64,000 nt of DNA from an uncultured Pseudomonas sp. (GTDB taxonomy: Bacteria > Pseudomonadota > Gammaproteobacteria > Pseudomonadales > Pseudomonadaceae). This document shows, piece after piece, positions 9,205 through 17,744 of the stretch. Positions within the stretch are counted from its first letter, which is position 1, and each line of letters starts with the position of its first letter. Made by a program: the position numbers and the translations under genes. A model generated the notes under the pieces. It worked only from the letters and a program-made list of their open reading frames with translations, searched no databases and was not told where the DNA came from. The stretch lies in assembly GCF_943846705.1 (NCBI RefSeq), contig NZ_OX044366.1, positions 62,001 to 126,000 of the forward strand. Direction: 5' to 3'.

Positions 9205-9643
9205 TGAAGATCACATTCTTATATCACTTACCCCACGCCATGCAGCAAATATATTTGCTGGCTCAAAAACAGTTGAGCTGAGACGTAGAACAATGCACAT
9301 TGCGCCAGGAACAACAGCCTGGATATACGTAAAGCTTCCTGTCGGCGCCATTATTGGGAACATCCAAGTTAAAGCCGTACATTCCTTATCACCAACAACT
9401 CTTTGGCGGCGCTTCAGTAAAGTCAGCGGATTATCCAAGAGTGAATTCTTTGACTATTTTAGTGGCATCACTAAGGGAACCGCCCTTGAGCTAGAATCAC
9501 CACATACATTACAAACCCCTCTTTCACTAAAGCACCTTAGGAAAACCGTAGAAAACTTCCAACCACCACAGTTCTTCACACGCCTTACAGATAAAAGCCC
9601 TGTACTTAAAGCAATAACTGCAGAAATTAGTCAGGGGAAATAG
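9197..9643 (+). CDS. ASCH/PUA-like domain protein
   Basis: Single-domain protein of 148 residues. The ASCH signature GxKxxExR is present as GSKTVELRRR near residue 24, followed by a WIYVKLPVGAIIG strand region and a long tail with an aromatic FFTRL segment. ASCH domains belong to the PUA-like fold; members bind RNA and some cleave it. The start ATG overlaps the stop of the large upstream gene (atgggtaa), so translation is probably coupled and the products are likely partners. It shares the AT-rich composition of the upstream gene. The biochemical role is unknown. Confidence 0.75.
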   Translation: MGNEDHILISLTPRHAANIFAGSKTVELRRRTMHIAPGTTAWIYVKLPVGAIIGNIQVKAVHSLSPTTLWRRFSKVSGLSKSEFFDYFSGITKGTALELESPHTLQTPLSLKHLRKTVENFQPPQFFTRLTDKSPVLKAITAEISQGK

Positions 9644-9708
9644 GCAATAGGGGACAGACCACGTTTTATCGGCAACCTTACTTATCCTTTTCGCCCTTAC
9701 GGCGAGTC

Positions 9709-9738
9709 ACTTTCTCTTTGCGCGCGCAAAGAGAAAGT
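9709..9738. repeat. 30-bp perfect palindrome
   Basis: The 15-base half actttctctttgcgc is followed immediately by its exact complement. The surrounding text (gcgagtcactttctctttg and its mirror, then gtaaccaaagagaaagc) resembles dispersed intergenic repeats found in many pseudomonad genomes. That family link is from memory. Confidence 0.75.
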
Positions 9739-9972
9739 AACCAAAGAGAAAGCGCGCCCGACATCCGGGTTTCGCTGCGCTCAACTCCCCTCGCTCCGGT
9801 GCTGTTCCGAGGGTCGTCACGGTGGGCCATCCCTGGCCCATCGTTCCTCGTTTGGCATCCATGCCAAACGCCCCTCTCCACAGCACCTGCGCTCGGCCTC
9901 CTGACGGGATTCGGGGACCGCGTTGTTTGGGCGATTTGTGGTGGCCAGAGCGAAAGGCAAAAGCGGAGCGAC

Positions 9973-10066
9973 AGACTCGTAGGATGGATTGAGCGCAGCG
10001 ATACCCATCAACCAGGCAACCGTCAACCGCATGGCTATCGCGCTGCTCCACCCATCCTACGAATCA
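9973..10066. repeat. Inverted-repeat element (MITE-like)
   Basis: The ends gactcgtaggatgg and ccatcctacgaatc match as inverted repeats at 13 of 14 positions. The inner parts (gcgcagcgata and tatcgcgctgc) are also partly complementary, so the whole unit can fold into a long hairpin. It resembles the gtaggatgg-type intergenic repeats of gammaproteobacteria. It contains no transposase. Confidence 0.6.
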
Positions 10067-10097
10067 GGCGGTGGCCGTACCTAGTGCGTGAGAATGC

Positions 10098-10844
10098 TCA
10101 ACCAAGCTTCACGCAGGCAAATAAGGCATTGCCAGACGCCCCATCCCAGGGGATGAGCTTCTGGTAATCGTGCTCAAGCACATGCACCTCAAAATACGGC
10201 TGCAACAGCGCCTGCAACTCGACAAAACTCAGCGCGACCATCGGGTGTTCGTCGTGCCATACCTCGGCTTGCCCCGCCACCGACCGCTCAATCCGCAGCC
10301 GCAACAACTGCTGCTCACCCTCGCCGGCGTAATGCCAGCCAGAGCTGAAGGTGAATAAGCCGTCGGCATGTTGCGCGCTATGCGCGGTAAACAAGCGGTT
10401 GTCGATTTTGCCCTTATCGACCACGTTAAAGCAGAACAACCCATTGGCGGCGAGTGCCGCATGCACACTGGCGATGCAGGCTTTTAGCCGCTCAATGCCG
10501 GCGCTGTAGTGGATGGAATAAAGGAAGCAGGTGATCAGGTCCTGCGGCTCGCTCACGGTAAAGCTGCACATGTCCTGCAAGGCGAAGCGCGCCTGCGGGC
10601 AGCGTATAGCGGCCTTTTCCAGCATCGGCTGGTTGATATCCAGGCCACTGCTGGTATAGCCGGCCTCACTGAAATAGCGCACATGCGGCCCCGTCCCGCA
10701 GGCCAGATCCAGGTGGCGGCTGCCGGCGTTGCCAAACAGCTGCTGCAACCTGTGCACGCAGTGGCTTTGCGCCTGGTAGTCGATATCGGCGCACATCAGA
10801 TCGTAATAATCAGACAGGTCGGTATAGAGGGCATTAACGGACAT
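10098..10844 (-). CDS. Class I SAM-dependent methyltransferase
   Basis: Cytoplasmic methyltransferase of 248 residues. Motif I is clear as HLDLACGTGPH near residue 45, with an acidic loop in SGLDINQPML that should hold the SAM ribose. The N-terminal segment ALYTDLSDYYDLM is typical of small-molecule methyltransferases. The substrate cannot be told. The start at 10844 (MSVNALY) is preferred to the frame start at 10871 because homologues begin close to this motif. It stands alone on the minus strand. Confidence 0.85.
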   Translation of the reverse strand: MSVNALYTDLSDYYDLMCADIDYQAQSHCVHRLQQLFGNAGSRHLDLACGTGPHVRYFSEAGYTSSGLDINQPMLEKAAIRCPQARFALQDMCSFTVSEPQDLITCFLYSIHYSAGIERLKACIASVHAALAANGLFCFNVVDKGKIDNRLFTAHSAQHADGLFTFSSGWHYAGEGEQQLLRLRIERSVAGQAEVWHDEHPMVALSFVELQALLQPYFEVHVLEHDYQKLIPWDGASGNALFACVKLG

Positions 10845-10964
10845 AGTGACCTGGGGCTGAGCGCGCGGCATTTGCGGGCGCGCATCATAGCCGAAGCCCC
10901 GGTACTACAGCGTTTGTTTAGCGCGGACGGCTGCTGGCCCATGCAGCATGCCGCAATTAAGCAC

Positions 10965-11951
10965 TCACTCGGCCACGGTCATGGAGCCGGGTTGGCCGCA
11001 GAACGCCTGGATGATCTGGTTACTGCCGGGGGCACCCGCGTGGTAGTGGTAGCCGCGAACGGTGTCGACATGGCCACCGCATTCATCGAGCGTGGTGGCT
11101 GCATTGCCGTCAGCATCAAGATGGGCGAAGAGGCCGAAACCATCGAGGGCGTAGCCAATCATGGGGGCGTGGCCGTCTGCCTGGGCGATCTCTTTGGTCT
11201 GGCCGGTAGCGGCGTGGTAGTGATAGCCGGCATGGGGGTTGATGTGGCCGCCGGCATGGTCGAACGGCGCAACGGTGTGGGCATCGAGAATCGCGTGGAT
11301 AGGCGCAGGCGGGTCAAAGTTGACACCGTTGAAGGCAACAGCGACGGCGTCGTGCTGCAGCCGAGTCGGACGGCCCTGATAGACCGGGTTAACCGGAATC
11401 ACGTAGGTCGTAACGTGGCGGCCGAACCATTCGGGACGCCCCTCCACAACGTAATTGTTGTAGCGCGGGTCAACATCGGGCCGAGCAGCAGCCTCAAAAG
11501 CCTCTTTGGTGTCGGTCACACGCACCGAGCCGTCGTCACGGTACAACTGCCATTCGCCATCGTCGTAAAACTCGGCCATGTTCTTGATAAAGGCACCGTC
11601 AACGTCATAGACCTGACCGTCGTGCAGCCAGATACCACCGGCTTCCTTGCCGTCGCTGATGGACTTTGGCGACCACGGGCCCATCGCGTGCTCATGCGGC
11701 TCGGAGTAGGTACGAATCAGGTAAAACATGGCCTTTGTGCCATCGGCCTGTGTGCGTTCTTCCTGAACAATCTCGCCGACCAGTGCTTCGCGGATAAAGT
11801 GCGCCGGATCCACTGGGATGGCGTGAGCGTTTGCGGCCTCGACGGTCTGTTTTTTGGTTTCATTGAGCCATGCACAGGACGTCACCAGTATGGCCAGCAG
11901 CAGAAGTGCTAACGGTTTGAAACAGGCTATCGCGCCATTCTTGATATTCAT
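10965..11951 (-). CDS. YHYH-domain lipoprotein
   Basis: Predicted outer-surface or periplasmic lipoprotein of 328 residues. A signal peptide with a lipobox-like LLAILVTSC motif ends near residue 25. The C-terminal half carries two GYHYH motifs plus other histidine/aspartate clusters (PFDHAGGHINPHAGYHYH), the hallmark of the YHYH family. Such clusters suggest metal binding, but no activity is established. The start at 11951 has a ribosome site (aggac) and gives a proper signal peptide. An EF-hand lipoprotein gene lies upstream on the same strand, about 220 bases away. Confidence 0.82.
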   Translation of the reverse strand: MNIKNGAIACFKPLALLLLAILVTSCAWLNETKKQTVEAANAHAIPVDPAHFIREALVGEIVQEERTQADGTKAMFYLIRTYSEPHEHAMGPWSPKSISDGKEAGGIWLHDGQVYDVDGAFIKNMAEFYDDGEWQLYRDDGSVRVTDTKEAFEAAARPDVDPRYNNYVVEGRPEWFGRHVTTYVIPVNPVYQGRPTRLQHDAVAVAFNGVNFDPPAPIHAILDAHTVAPFDHAGGHINPHAGYHYHAATGQTKEIAQADGHAPMIGYALDGFGLFAHLDADGNAATTLDECGGHVDTVRGYHYHAGAPGSNQIIQAFCGQPGSMTVAE

Positions 11952-12172
11952 TTTTTGTCCTGTATGCCTCGCCGGTTCGGCGCATGCTTCTAAGCCTAGA
12001 AGCGTTTTCCAGCCCTGGCCCAACATCACCAGGTATTCGCCGCAAACTGCCGTGTTGAACAACAGCGGCAGCCGCAGTCACCCCGCAAAACGGGGACTAC
12101 GGCACTTAGCATACGGGCACTGGATAACGGGTGGTGCTGAATGCCACAACCGGTGATTGCGGCGCGTGCTGC

Positions 12173-12451
12173 CTATGGACGACCTTTTGGCTTCGGCATG
12201 CGTTGTAGCTCTGAAAGCGAGAGAACACCGTCGTGATTAACATCGATCTTGGCAAACTGATCCGCCAGCGGCCCTTTAACTTCGCCCCGGGATAAAACGC
12301 CGTCTTTGTTGCTATCTAGCTCGTTGATCAGCCGCTCCGGGCTTGGAGGATGACCGCCTTTGTGGCCATGCTTATCCGAAGCATCAGCCGCGCAACCCGC
12401 CATCAACACTGCAGCACTCAATACAGCAACCGCTAGCAATACCTGCTTCAT
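12173..12451 (-). CDS. Small EF-hand lipoprotein
   Basis: A 92-residue lipoprotein with signal peptide and lipobox (LMAGC, cysteine near residue 20). Two canonical EF-hand loops follow: DSNKDGVLSRGE (about residues 46-57) and DVNHDGVLSLSE (about 70-81), each with the expected acidic positions, so calcium binding is likely. A histidine-rich linker (KHGHKGGH) precedes them and may bind other metals. It lies upstream of the YHYH gene in the same direction, and the two may act together in the cell envelope. Confidence 0.85.
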   Translation of the reverse strand: MKQVLLAVAVLSAAVLMAGCAADASDKHGHKGGHPPSPERLINELDSNKDGVLSRGEVKGPLADQFAKIDVNHDGVLSLSELQRMPKPKGRP

Positions 12452-12723
12452 AAACCTTTACCCAACGTGATTAACAGAACGCATAGTGTGCCGGCGCACA
12501 GCGCGGTGTGCCGTCAGTGAAGGGTAAGCCTGGGTAAAGTAAATGTAAGCATTTCCGCCCGGCATGGGTCGCTGGCAAAAAACCATCGCCATCGACCGAC
12601 ACTGCGTAATTGGGCCTGCCTGCGGCTATTGGTGACGCCCCACGGACACGCTCAAACCACACAGGCGTTACAATGCCGCCCACGCCGACTGACCTGTTGC
12701 TCACGCCCGGAGCCCGCCTCACG

Positions 12724-13419
12724 ATGTTCACCCTCGCCCACCTGGACACCCCGCCACCCGAATCACTGAAAAGCCAGGTGCTGCAAATGGTGGTGGACTA
12801 CCTCAGTGACATCAGCCCGGTGTCGCTGACGCCCAGCAACCCGCTGTACCAGCTGTACCAATATGTGATTGGTTACGAGGTGCACCTGTACCTGCAGGCC
12901 ATGGACAGCGACGTGGCGGGCAGCGCGCAGTTGGTGCTGGCGCTGGACGACCGCGACCCCTCCCAGGTGCTGGGTTTTGCCCTGTACCTGCCGGCCCAGG
13001 ATGCCCCCGAGGCGTGCACCCTGGCCTATATGGCTGTGCAGAGCAGCCAGCGCCGGCGTGGCATTGCCCGGGCCATGCTGCAGCACATGGTCGGCCGTCA
13101 CCCGCATGCCGAACTGGCCTGTGTGGCCAGTAAAGTGCCGACCTTCGAGGCCATGGGCTTTCGCGTGCTGGCGGCGCAGGGGCCGCAGGTATTGATGAGC
13201 ACCCGTGCCTATCGCTCGGACGGCCTGGTTGCGGTGCAGGACCTAGAGCGGATTTTCCACTCCAAGGAAGTCCAGCAGATCCACGCTTACCTGCTCAAGC
13301 AGTACGGCAAAAAAGCCATGGGCGACGCGGAGAAACAACGCGACCGCCTGCTCGACCAGATGACCCAGCGCGCCCTGGCGCTGCTACACCAACGCCGCGC
13401 TTCGGGCTCCGTGCACTGA
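12724..13419 (+). CDS. GNAT-family N-acetyltransferase
   Basis: Acetyltransferase of about 231 residues. The acetyl-CoA site is the segment SSQRRRGIARAMLQHM, and a typical GNAT C-terminal strand (VPTFEAMGFRVL) follows. A helical C-terminal extension of about 60 residues (EVQQIHAYLLKQYGKKAMGD) is unusual for minimal GNAT folds. The start at 12724 (MFTLAHLD) has a ggag site upstream; an alternative ATG at 12673 would add 17 residues. The substrate is unknown. Confidence 0.82.
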   Translation: MFTLAHLDTPPPESLKSQVLQMVVDYLSDISPVSLTPSNPLYQLYQYVIGYEVHLYLQAMDSDVAGSAQLVLALDDRDPSQVLGFALYLPAQDAPEACTLAYMAVQSSQRRRGIARAMLQHMVGRHPHAELACVASKVPTFEAMGFRVLAAQGPQVLMSTRAYRSDGLVAVQDLERIFHSKEVQQIHAYLLKQYGKKAMGDAEKQRDRLLDQMTQRALALLHQRRASGSVH

Positions 13420-13472
13420 CGCCAACCGGGCATGGATTACCAACCCAGTGACGCTAGGTCAAATCGGCGCCA

Positions 13473-14393
13473 TCAGCCTGCGGCGAGTGGATTGGCGGCA
13501 ATAAAGCGGTTCACCACCTCAGCCAGCACTTCGCCTTGGTCTTCTTGCAAGAAGTGCCCGCCATTGACGATGGTGGTGTGAGCTTGACCCTGGGTGCCGG
13601 GGATCAATTTCTGCATGACTTTGTCGCCCCCGGCGGTGATCGGGTCGGAGTCACTGAAGGCGGTGAGGAAGGGCTTATCCCACTTCATCAACACCGCCCA
13701 GGCGGCGCGGTTTTTGTCGGAGGCTGGGTCCGTGGGGGTGATGGGCACCAGCAGGGGGAATTGCCGTGCGCCTTCTTTATACGACTCATCCGGATAAGGC
13801 GCGTCGTAGGCATCGATCACCGCTTGTGGCAGTTCGCTGGTGGTGGCGCGGCTGATGATCGCCCCCGCCGGAAACTCCGGGACTTTCTGTGAGTAGTCCT
13901 GCCAGCTTTTGAAGGCGTCACCGGGGTTGTGATCGCCAGTGGGCAACATGGTGTTGGCAGCGACGACGCGGTCGAAACGCTGTGGATTTTCCGCCACCAG
14001 GCGCAGGCCAATCAAACCGCCCCAGTCTTGGCAGACTAGGGTGATGCGCTCAAGGCTGAGCTGGTCGAGCACGGCCTGCATCCAGTCGACATGACGTTGG
14101 TAGGTGTAGTCGCTGCGCTTGCTCGGCTTGTCGGATCGGCCGAAGCCAACCAGATCAGGGGCGATCACCCGGTGGCCGGCGGCAACCAGAATCGGGATCA
14201 TTTTGCGGTACAGGTAACTCCAGGACGGCTCGCCATGCAGGAGTAACACCGGCGGCGCATCTGCCGGGCCTTCATCCAGATAATGCACGCGCAACTGGCC
14301 GCCTTCGCCGTCATCGACCGTGAGGTAGTGGGCCTCGAATGCGTAGCCTGGCAGGTTGGCGAAGCGACTGTCTGGGGTGCGAAGGACGTCCAT
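13473..14393 (-). CDS. Haloalkane dehalogenase (HLD subfamily I-like)
   Basis: Alpha/beta hydrolase of 306 residues that should cleave carbon-halogen bonds of haloalkanes by an aspartate nucleophile. Visible residues are nucleophile D123 with halide-binding W124 (VCQDWGG), the oxyanion segment HGEPSWSY near 53, probable acid D250 (SDSDPIT) and base H280 (GGHFLQED). The N terminus MDVLRTPDSRFANLPGY is typical of the family, and this fixes the start at 14393 with an agaggc site upstream. It stands alone, with no halocarbon catabolic genes nearby, so the natural substrate is uncertain. Confidence 0.9.
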   Translation of the reverse strand: MDVLRTPDSRFANLPGYAFEAHYLTVDDGEGGQLRVHYLDEGPADAPPVLLLHGEPSWSYLYRKMIPILVAAGHRVIAPDLVGFGRSDKPSKRSDYTYQRHVDWMQAVLDQLSLERITLVCQDWGGLIGLRLVAENPQRFDRVVAANTMLPTGDHNPGDAFKSWQDYSQKVPEFPAGAIISRATTSELPQAVIDAYDAPYPDESYKEGARQFPLLVPITPTDPASDKNRAAWAVLMKWDKPFLTAFSDSDPITAGGDKVMQKLIPGTQGQAHTTIVNGGHFLQEDQGEVLAEVVNRFIAANPLAAG

Positions 14394-14496
14394 AGATGAG
14401 CCTCTGGCGGTGGGGGTAAAGTCCAGCATGGACTCGCCCCCCGCAGCGTTCAACCACAGGTTTAACGTGAATACTGCGCTATTAACCGCACACAGC

Positions 14497-15534
14497 TCAG
14501 GTTTCGCCGGTGGGTGCCCTGCTGCTTACGCTTAAACGGCGGGCGGCGGCGCTCACGCTACGGGCGATATCAACGAAGGGCGTGACGATCAAGCCGTAGA
14601 GGCTCAGGTAGCGCTCATGGTCGCCCTCCCCTGTACCGAAGCTGATGACCTCCGGCTTGGCGCGGGTGACGTAGAGCGTGCCGAACAGCCAATCCCAGAG
14701 TGACAGGTTGGTCGCAAAATTCTTATGGAAGTGCCGGGGGGCGTCACTGTGGTGGATCTGGTGCTGCGCCGGGCTGTTCAACACATGCTCGATGTGTGGC
14801 CCGAAGGACAGCCAGACATGGCTGTGGCGCAAGTTGGCCGCCAGCGCGTTGCAGATAAACACCAGGTAGGTCACGCCAAACAGGGTGTAACGGCTGATTT
14901 CGCCGCCGCAGAAGTACCAAAAGATCCCGGCATACAGCCCGAGGCTGATGGCACTGGCCAGTTGGCCGATGATTTTCTCGACAAAATGCACCCGGCTCGC
15001 GGTCACCGGCACCAACACCGGTGCCGAGTGATGGACCTTGTGGAACACCCACAACCAACGGCAATGAAACGCGCGGTGAACCCAGTAATGGGTGAAGTCC
15101 AGCAGCAAAAACACGCCCAGGCCGTAGTACAGCGACAGCGCCAGGTTCTGCCCCAGTTGCGGACGCGCGCCCCAGAGGTTGTTAAAAAAGGCCATGTAAT
15201 CGCCGGCGTGCAGGATATAAGGGTCAACCAGGCCGACGATGGGCACTACCAGGGCGACTTTAAGAATGGCCCGCACCAAGTAGTAGCGGTAATCCAGCAA
15301 CGCCGAGCGGTGGAAATTCACCCGGCTGCCGCCGATGAACTGCCAGAACGAGCGCGCGTCGGTCAGCTGGCGCTGCGCCCGGTAGCGAAACAAGGCATAG
15401 CCGACGGCATAAGAGATACACAGAAACAGCACGCCGAAGCGGCCGTTGAGGTCGAAAATGCCGGCAAACTGAGCGATAGCAGGCTCTATCAGCAGCTCGT
15501 TCAGGCGCTCATAACTGGTCGAGAGAACACCCAC
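14497..15534 (-). CDS. Sterol desaturase/fatty acid hydroxylase family protein
   Basis: Integral membrane diiron oxygenase of 345 residues. The three histidine clusters that bind the iron pair are present: HYWVHRAFH, HKVHHS and HQIHH. Several hydrophobic segments surround them (for example VLFLCISYAVGYALF near residue 35 and LGVFLLLDFTHYW near 160). The family introduces hydroxyl groups or double bonds into lipids; the substrate here is unknown. A second hydroxylase of this superfamily lies at 46124. Confidence 0.88.
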   Translation of the reverse strand: MGVLSTSYERLNELLIEPAIAQFAGIFDLNGRFGVLFLCISYAVGYALFRYRAQRQLTDARSFWQFIGGSRVNFHRSALLDYRYYLVRAILKVALVVPIVGLVDPYILHAGDYMAFFNNLWGARPQLGQNLALSLYYGLGVFLLLDFTHYWVHRAFHCRWLWVFHKVHHSAPVLVPVTASRVHFVEKIIGQLASAISLGLYAGIFWYFCGGEISRYTLFGVTYLVFICNALAANLRHSHVWLSFGPHIEHVLNSPAQHQIHHSDAPRHFHKNFATNLSLWDWLFGTLYVTRAKPEVISFGTGEGDHERYLSLYGLIVTPFVDIARSVSAAARRLSVSSRAPTGET

Positions 15535-15761
15535 GGCAGGCTGGCCTCGGTCAAGAAGGGCGCAAATTATAGGCAGGCACGCGCCCCTCGTAAATGCGAA
15601 CGCTTATCTAAATTATTTTAATAACCTGGCTAAACAGACACATTTGCCCGTACCTGCCGCTCAAGGCTGGTGCATGTTCCGCGTATTAGGGGGGCTAGCG
15701 CTGGCGTAGGCACGCCGCAAGCCTGACACCCAGAACGGCGTCAGGCGTAAATCAGCTGGGG

Positions 15762-15989
15762 TTACTTTTTGTCGTTGTCCTTATCTTTGCTCATCTCGTG
15801 ACCAATCACGCCGCCCACCACAGCACCCGCACCGGTGCAGAGCACGCCACCACAGAGCAAGTTACCCGCCACGCCGCCAACAGCGGCCCCGGCGGCAGTA
15901 CTCTTCTCTTGATGGGTCATATTGGAGCAACCGCTCAGCCCTAAGGCGGAAAGCAGAATGCCGGTGGAGACAAGCTTGAAAATGTTCAT
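15762..15989 (-). CDS. Glycine-zipper lipoprotein (OsmB-like)
   Basis: A 75-residue lipoprotein with a lipobox (LGLSGC) and a glycine-zipper region (AAGAAVGGVAGNLL, then GAGAVVGGVIGHEM), as in OsmB and related envelope stress lipoproteins. A lysine/aspartate tail (KDKDNDKK) ends the protein. The ATG at 15989 gives the signal peptide; the longer frame does not. It has no operon partner. Confidence 0.85.
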   Translation of the reverse strand: MNIFKLVSTGILLSALGLSGCSNMTHQEKSTAAGAAVGGVAGNLLCGGVLCTGAGAVVGGVIGHEMSKDKDNDKK

Positions 15990-16287
15990 ATCAGTACCTC
16001 GGTGTACAACAGGTGAAAAACCCTCGCGCTCGACCTTCTCACGCGCGGGCAACGCTTCACTGTACGCTTAGTTAAGCGCGCTCACCGGGATATCGTCGTA
16101 CTGGAAAATGTGCGGTCGGTTTAAGCCTGCGAGGGTTGCTGGCGAAGGCGACTCATTTACCTGAGCCGTGGCCTGCGCTTAATCGCACATCACGCACTGC
16201 TTGCGCGTAAAGGCGACATGCTCCACCGGTCGGCGGGGCCATAAGCAGGCGTGTCTGGATTAGCGACAGAGTGATCCGCGCTGAGGC

Positions 16288-17139
16288 TTAGGGCGCGCCA
16301 AACATGGCCGTCCAGTAAATCCCGGCATCGCTTTTCGGGTCGTTGGCGTAGGCCGCACCCAGTTCACTGAACTGTGGGTTCATCAGGGTGGCGCAATGGC
16401 CAGGGCTGGCCAGCCAGCCGTCGATCACCTTGCTCGCCGTGTCCAGCCCGGCGGCGATGTTCTCGCCGATGCGCTGGCCGCTGTAGCCGGCCAGTTCCGC
16501 GCGGTCGCCAGGGGTGCGGCCGTCGGGGTCTTGATGATCGAAGAAATTAAGGTTGGCCATGGCGCGGCTGTGAGCTTCGGCGGTGCTGCCCAGCGTGGCA
16601 TTCCACTGCAGCGGTGCGGCGGCGGCATAAGTCTGGTTGCCACACTGGCGCGTGTGCCCGCGTGCGCTATTGAGTTGGGCGAGCAGCTGCTGCCCTTCTG
16701 CCTGCCAGTCGCCCAGGCGGGCGGTGAGGAGCGGGCGAGCCAGGAGAATGCGCCAGTCGCGGCCCTGCTGATGGATGCCGATGTCGACAAACTGCGGGTC
16801 CAGGACGATTTTGCAGAAACTCTGCTGCAGTACCTCTAGCGCAGCCGCCGCATCGCGTGGGCCAGACAGGCTAATCGCCTGCACATTGACCATCGGGTAG
16901 CCCGCCGCACTCATCGCCTGCTGCAAGTCCCCAGCGCGACCGATGGACTGCACCAGGCGTGGGTCGGCCGTCAGGGGTGGTAACTCGGCAGAGGCCTGAG
17001 CGCCACAGCGCTGCACTTCACTGCGGTAGCTGTTGATCAGTTCGAGCAGCTGCGCCTCATCAGCGGCCTGCGCGCCCGTGACCATCAACAGCCCCAGCAT
17101 CAGGGCGACAAACGCCCGCCTGAATAACCTGCTACCCAT
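16288..17139 (-). CDS. Secreted CAP/SCP-domain protein
   Basis: Exported protein of 283 residues with a signal peptide ending near AQA (residue 25). The C-terminal half is a CAP (SCP/PR1-like) domain: AEAHSRAMANLNFFDHQ, then GENIAAG and WLASPGHCATLMNP, which hold the usual histidines and glutamates. The N-terminal half (about 28-150) is a separate, unassigned region with a cysteine pair. Bacterial CAP proteins have no general function. Confidence 0.85.
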   Translation of the reverse strand: MGSRLFRRAFVALMLGLLMVTGAQAADEAQLLELINSYRSEVQRCGAQASAELPPLTADPRLVQSIGRAGDLQQAMSAAGYPMVNVQAISLSGPRDAAAALEVLQQSFCKIVLDPQFVDIGIHQQGRDWRILLARPLLTARLGDWQAEGQQLLAQLNSARGHTRQCGNQTYAAAAPLQWNATLGSTAEAHSRAMANLNFFDHQDPDGRTPGDRAELAGYSGQRIGENIAAGLDTASKVIDGWLASPGHCATLMNPQFSELGAAYANDPKSDAGIYWTAMFGAP

Positions 17140-17248
17140 AAAATCCCTCGACCTGACGATGCCGATACGGCGTGCCTATGACAATCACGCACTGATCTTG
17201 GCGCACCTCGCGCGCGGAAACCAGCGCGACAACGCCCCTGAAACGACA

Positions 17249-17275
17249 GCGCCCCCGCAGAAACTGCGGGGGCGC
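17249..17275 (-). terminator. Strong hairpin after the HPF-like gene
   Basis: Arms gcgcccccgcag and ctgcgggggcgc pair perfectly over 12 bases with loop aaa. It sits 50 bases beyond the 3' end of the HPF-like gene on its coding strand. There is no clear U tract, so termination is probable rather than certain. Confidence 0.55.
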
Positions 17276-17324
17276 ATGGATAAGGGTTTAAGGCAGCCTG
17301 CTGTGCGGCCGGCTGTGCTGCTTA

Positions 17325-17744
17325 CTACGGCAAGGCGCGCAATTGCTCCTCGGCGAGGAAGTCTTCACGCAGCAAGGCATCCTGACCCGGAATATCAAGG
17401 GCCTCATCATCGGCCTGCAGCGGGGTGGCGCGCTTGCTGCGCAATTTGCCGAACTGGTGCTCAAGGGCGTGATGCAGTTTCTCGATGGCACCATCGATGG
17501 ACTGTTCCAGAGACTCCGACTTGTGGGTAACAGACAGCGGCTGCAGGCCCTTTGGCCGTGCTTCGATCTGGCAGCGCTTGTCATGCGCACCGGCTTTGGC
17601 ACCGTTGTCGTCATGCAGGTGGACAACAATACGCGTCACTTCGTCATCGAAACGCTCCAGCTTGCTGGCAACACTGGCGCTCACCCACTCAACCAAACGG
17701 GCATTGCCTTCGATGTGTTTATCGCTGTGAACTTGGATTTGCAT
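17325..17744 (-). CDS. HPF/RaiA-like ribosome-associated protein
   Basis: A 139-residue protein resembling the ribosome hibernation factors of the HPF/RaiA family: a beta-alpha-beta start (MQIQVHSDKHIEG), ERFDDEVTRIVVHLHDDNG, and the basic segment IEARPKGLQPLSVTHKSES. It has a C-terminal acidic tail (about 105-139) that short HPF proteins lack. It would bind the 30S decoding region in stress, but this is known only for the family. The start is at 17744 (MQIQ). It is a lone gene, not next to rpoN. Confidence 0.8.
   Translation of the reverse strand: MQIQVHSDKHIEGNARLVEWVSASVASKLERFDDEVTRIVVHLHDDNGAKAGAHDKRCQIEARPKGLQPLSVTHKSESLEQSIDGAIEKLHHALEHQFGKLRSKRATPLQADDEALDIPGQDALLREDFLAEEQLRALP

Larger units (their letters stand above)
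9644..10097. repeat. Repeat-rich gap bordering the AT-rich island
   Basis: No convincing gene lies in these 454 bases; the frames seen on both strands look like chance readings of repeats. The gap begins with ggggacagaccacgtttt, a phrase I associate, from memory, with the surroundings of IS200/REP-type transposases. It continues with a 30-base palindrome (9709-9738) and ends with a mobile-like inverted-repeat element (9973-10066). GC content returns to the genomic level here. Confidence 0.5.

Noticed and set aside
9718..10167. Possible small genes in the repeat-rich gap
   Set aside because: The frames run through palindromic repeats on both strands, lack ribosome sites and have no homologous look.
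10509..11912. 467-codon plus-strand frame over the methyltransferase and YHYH genes
   Set aside because: It is antisense to two genes with clear motifs and spans their gap; its translation is low-complexity Val/Gly/Ala-rich with no family.
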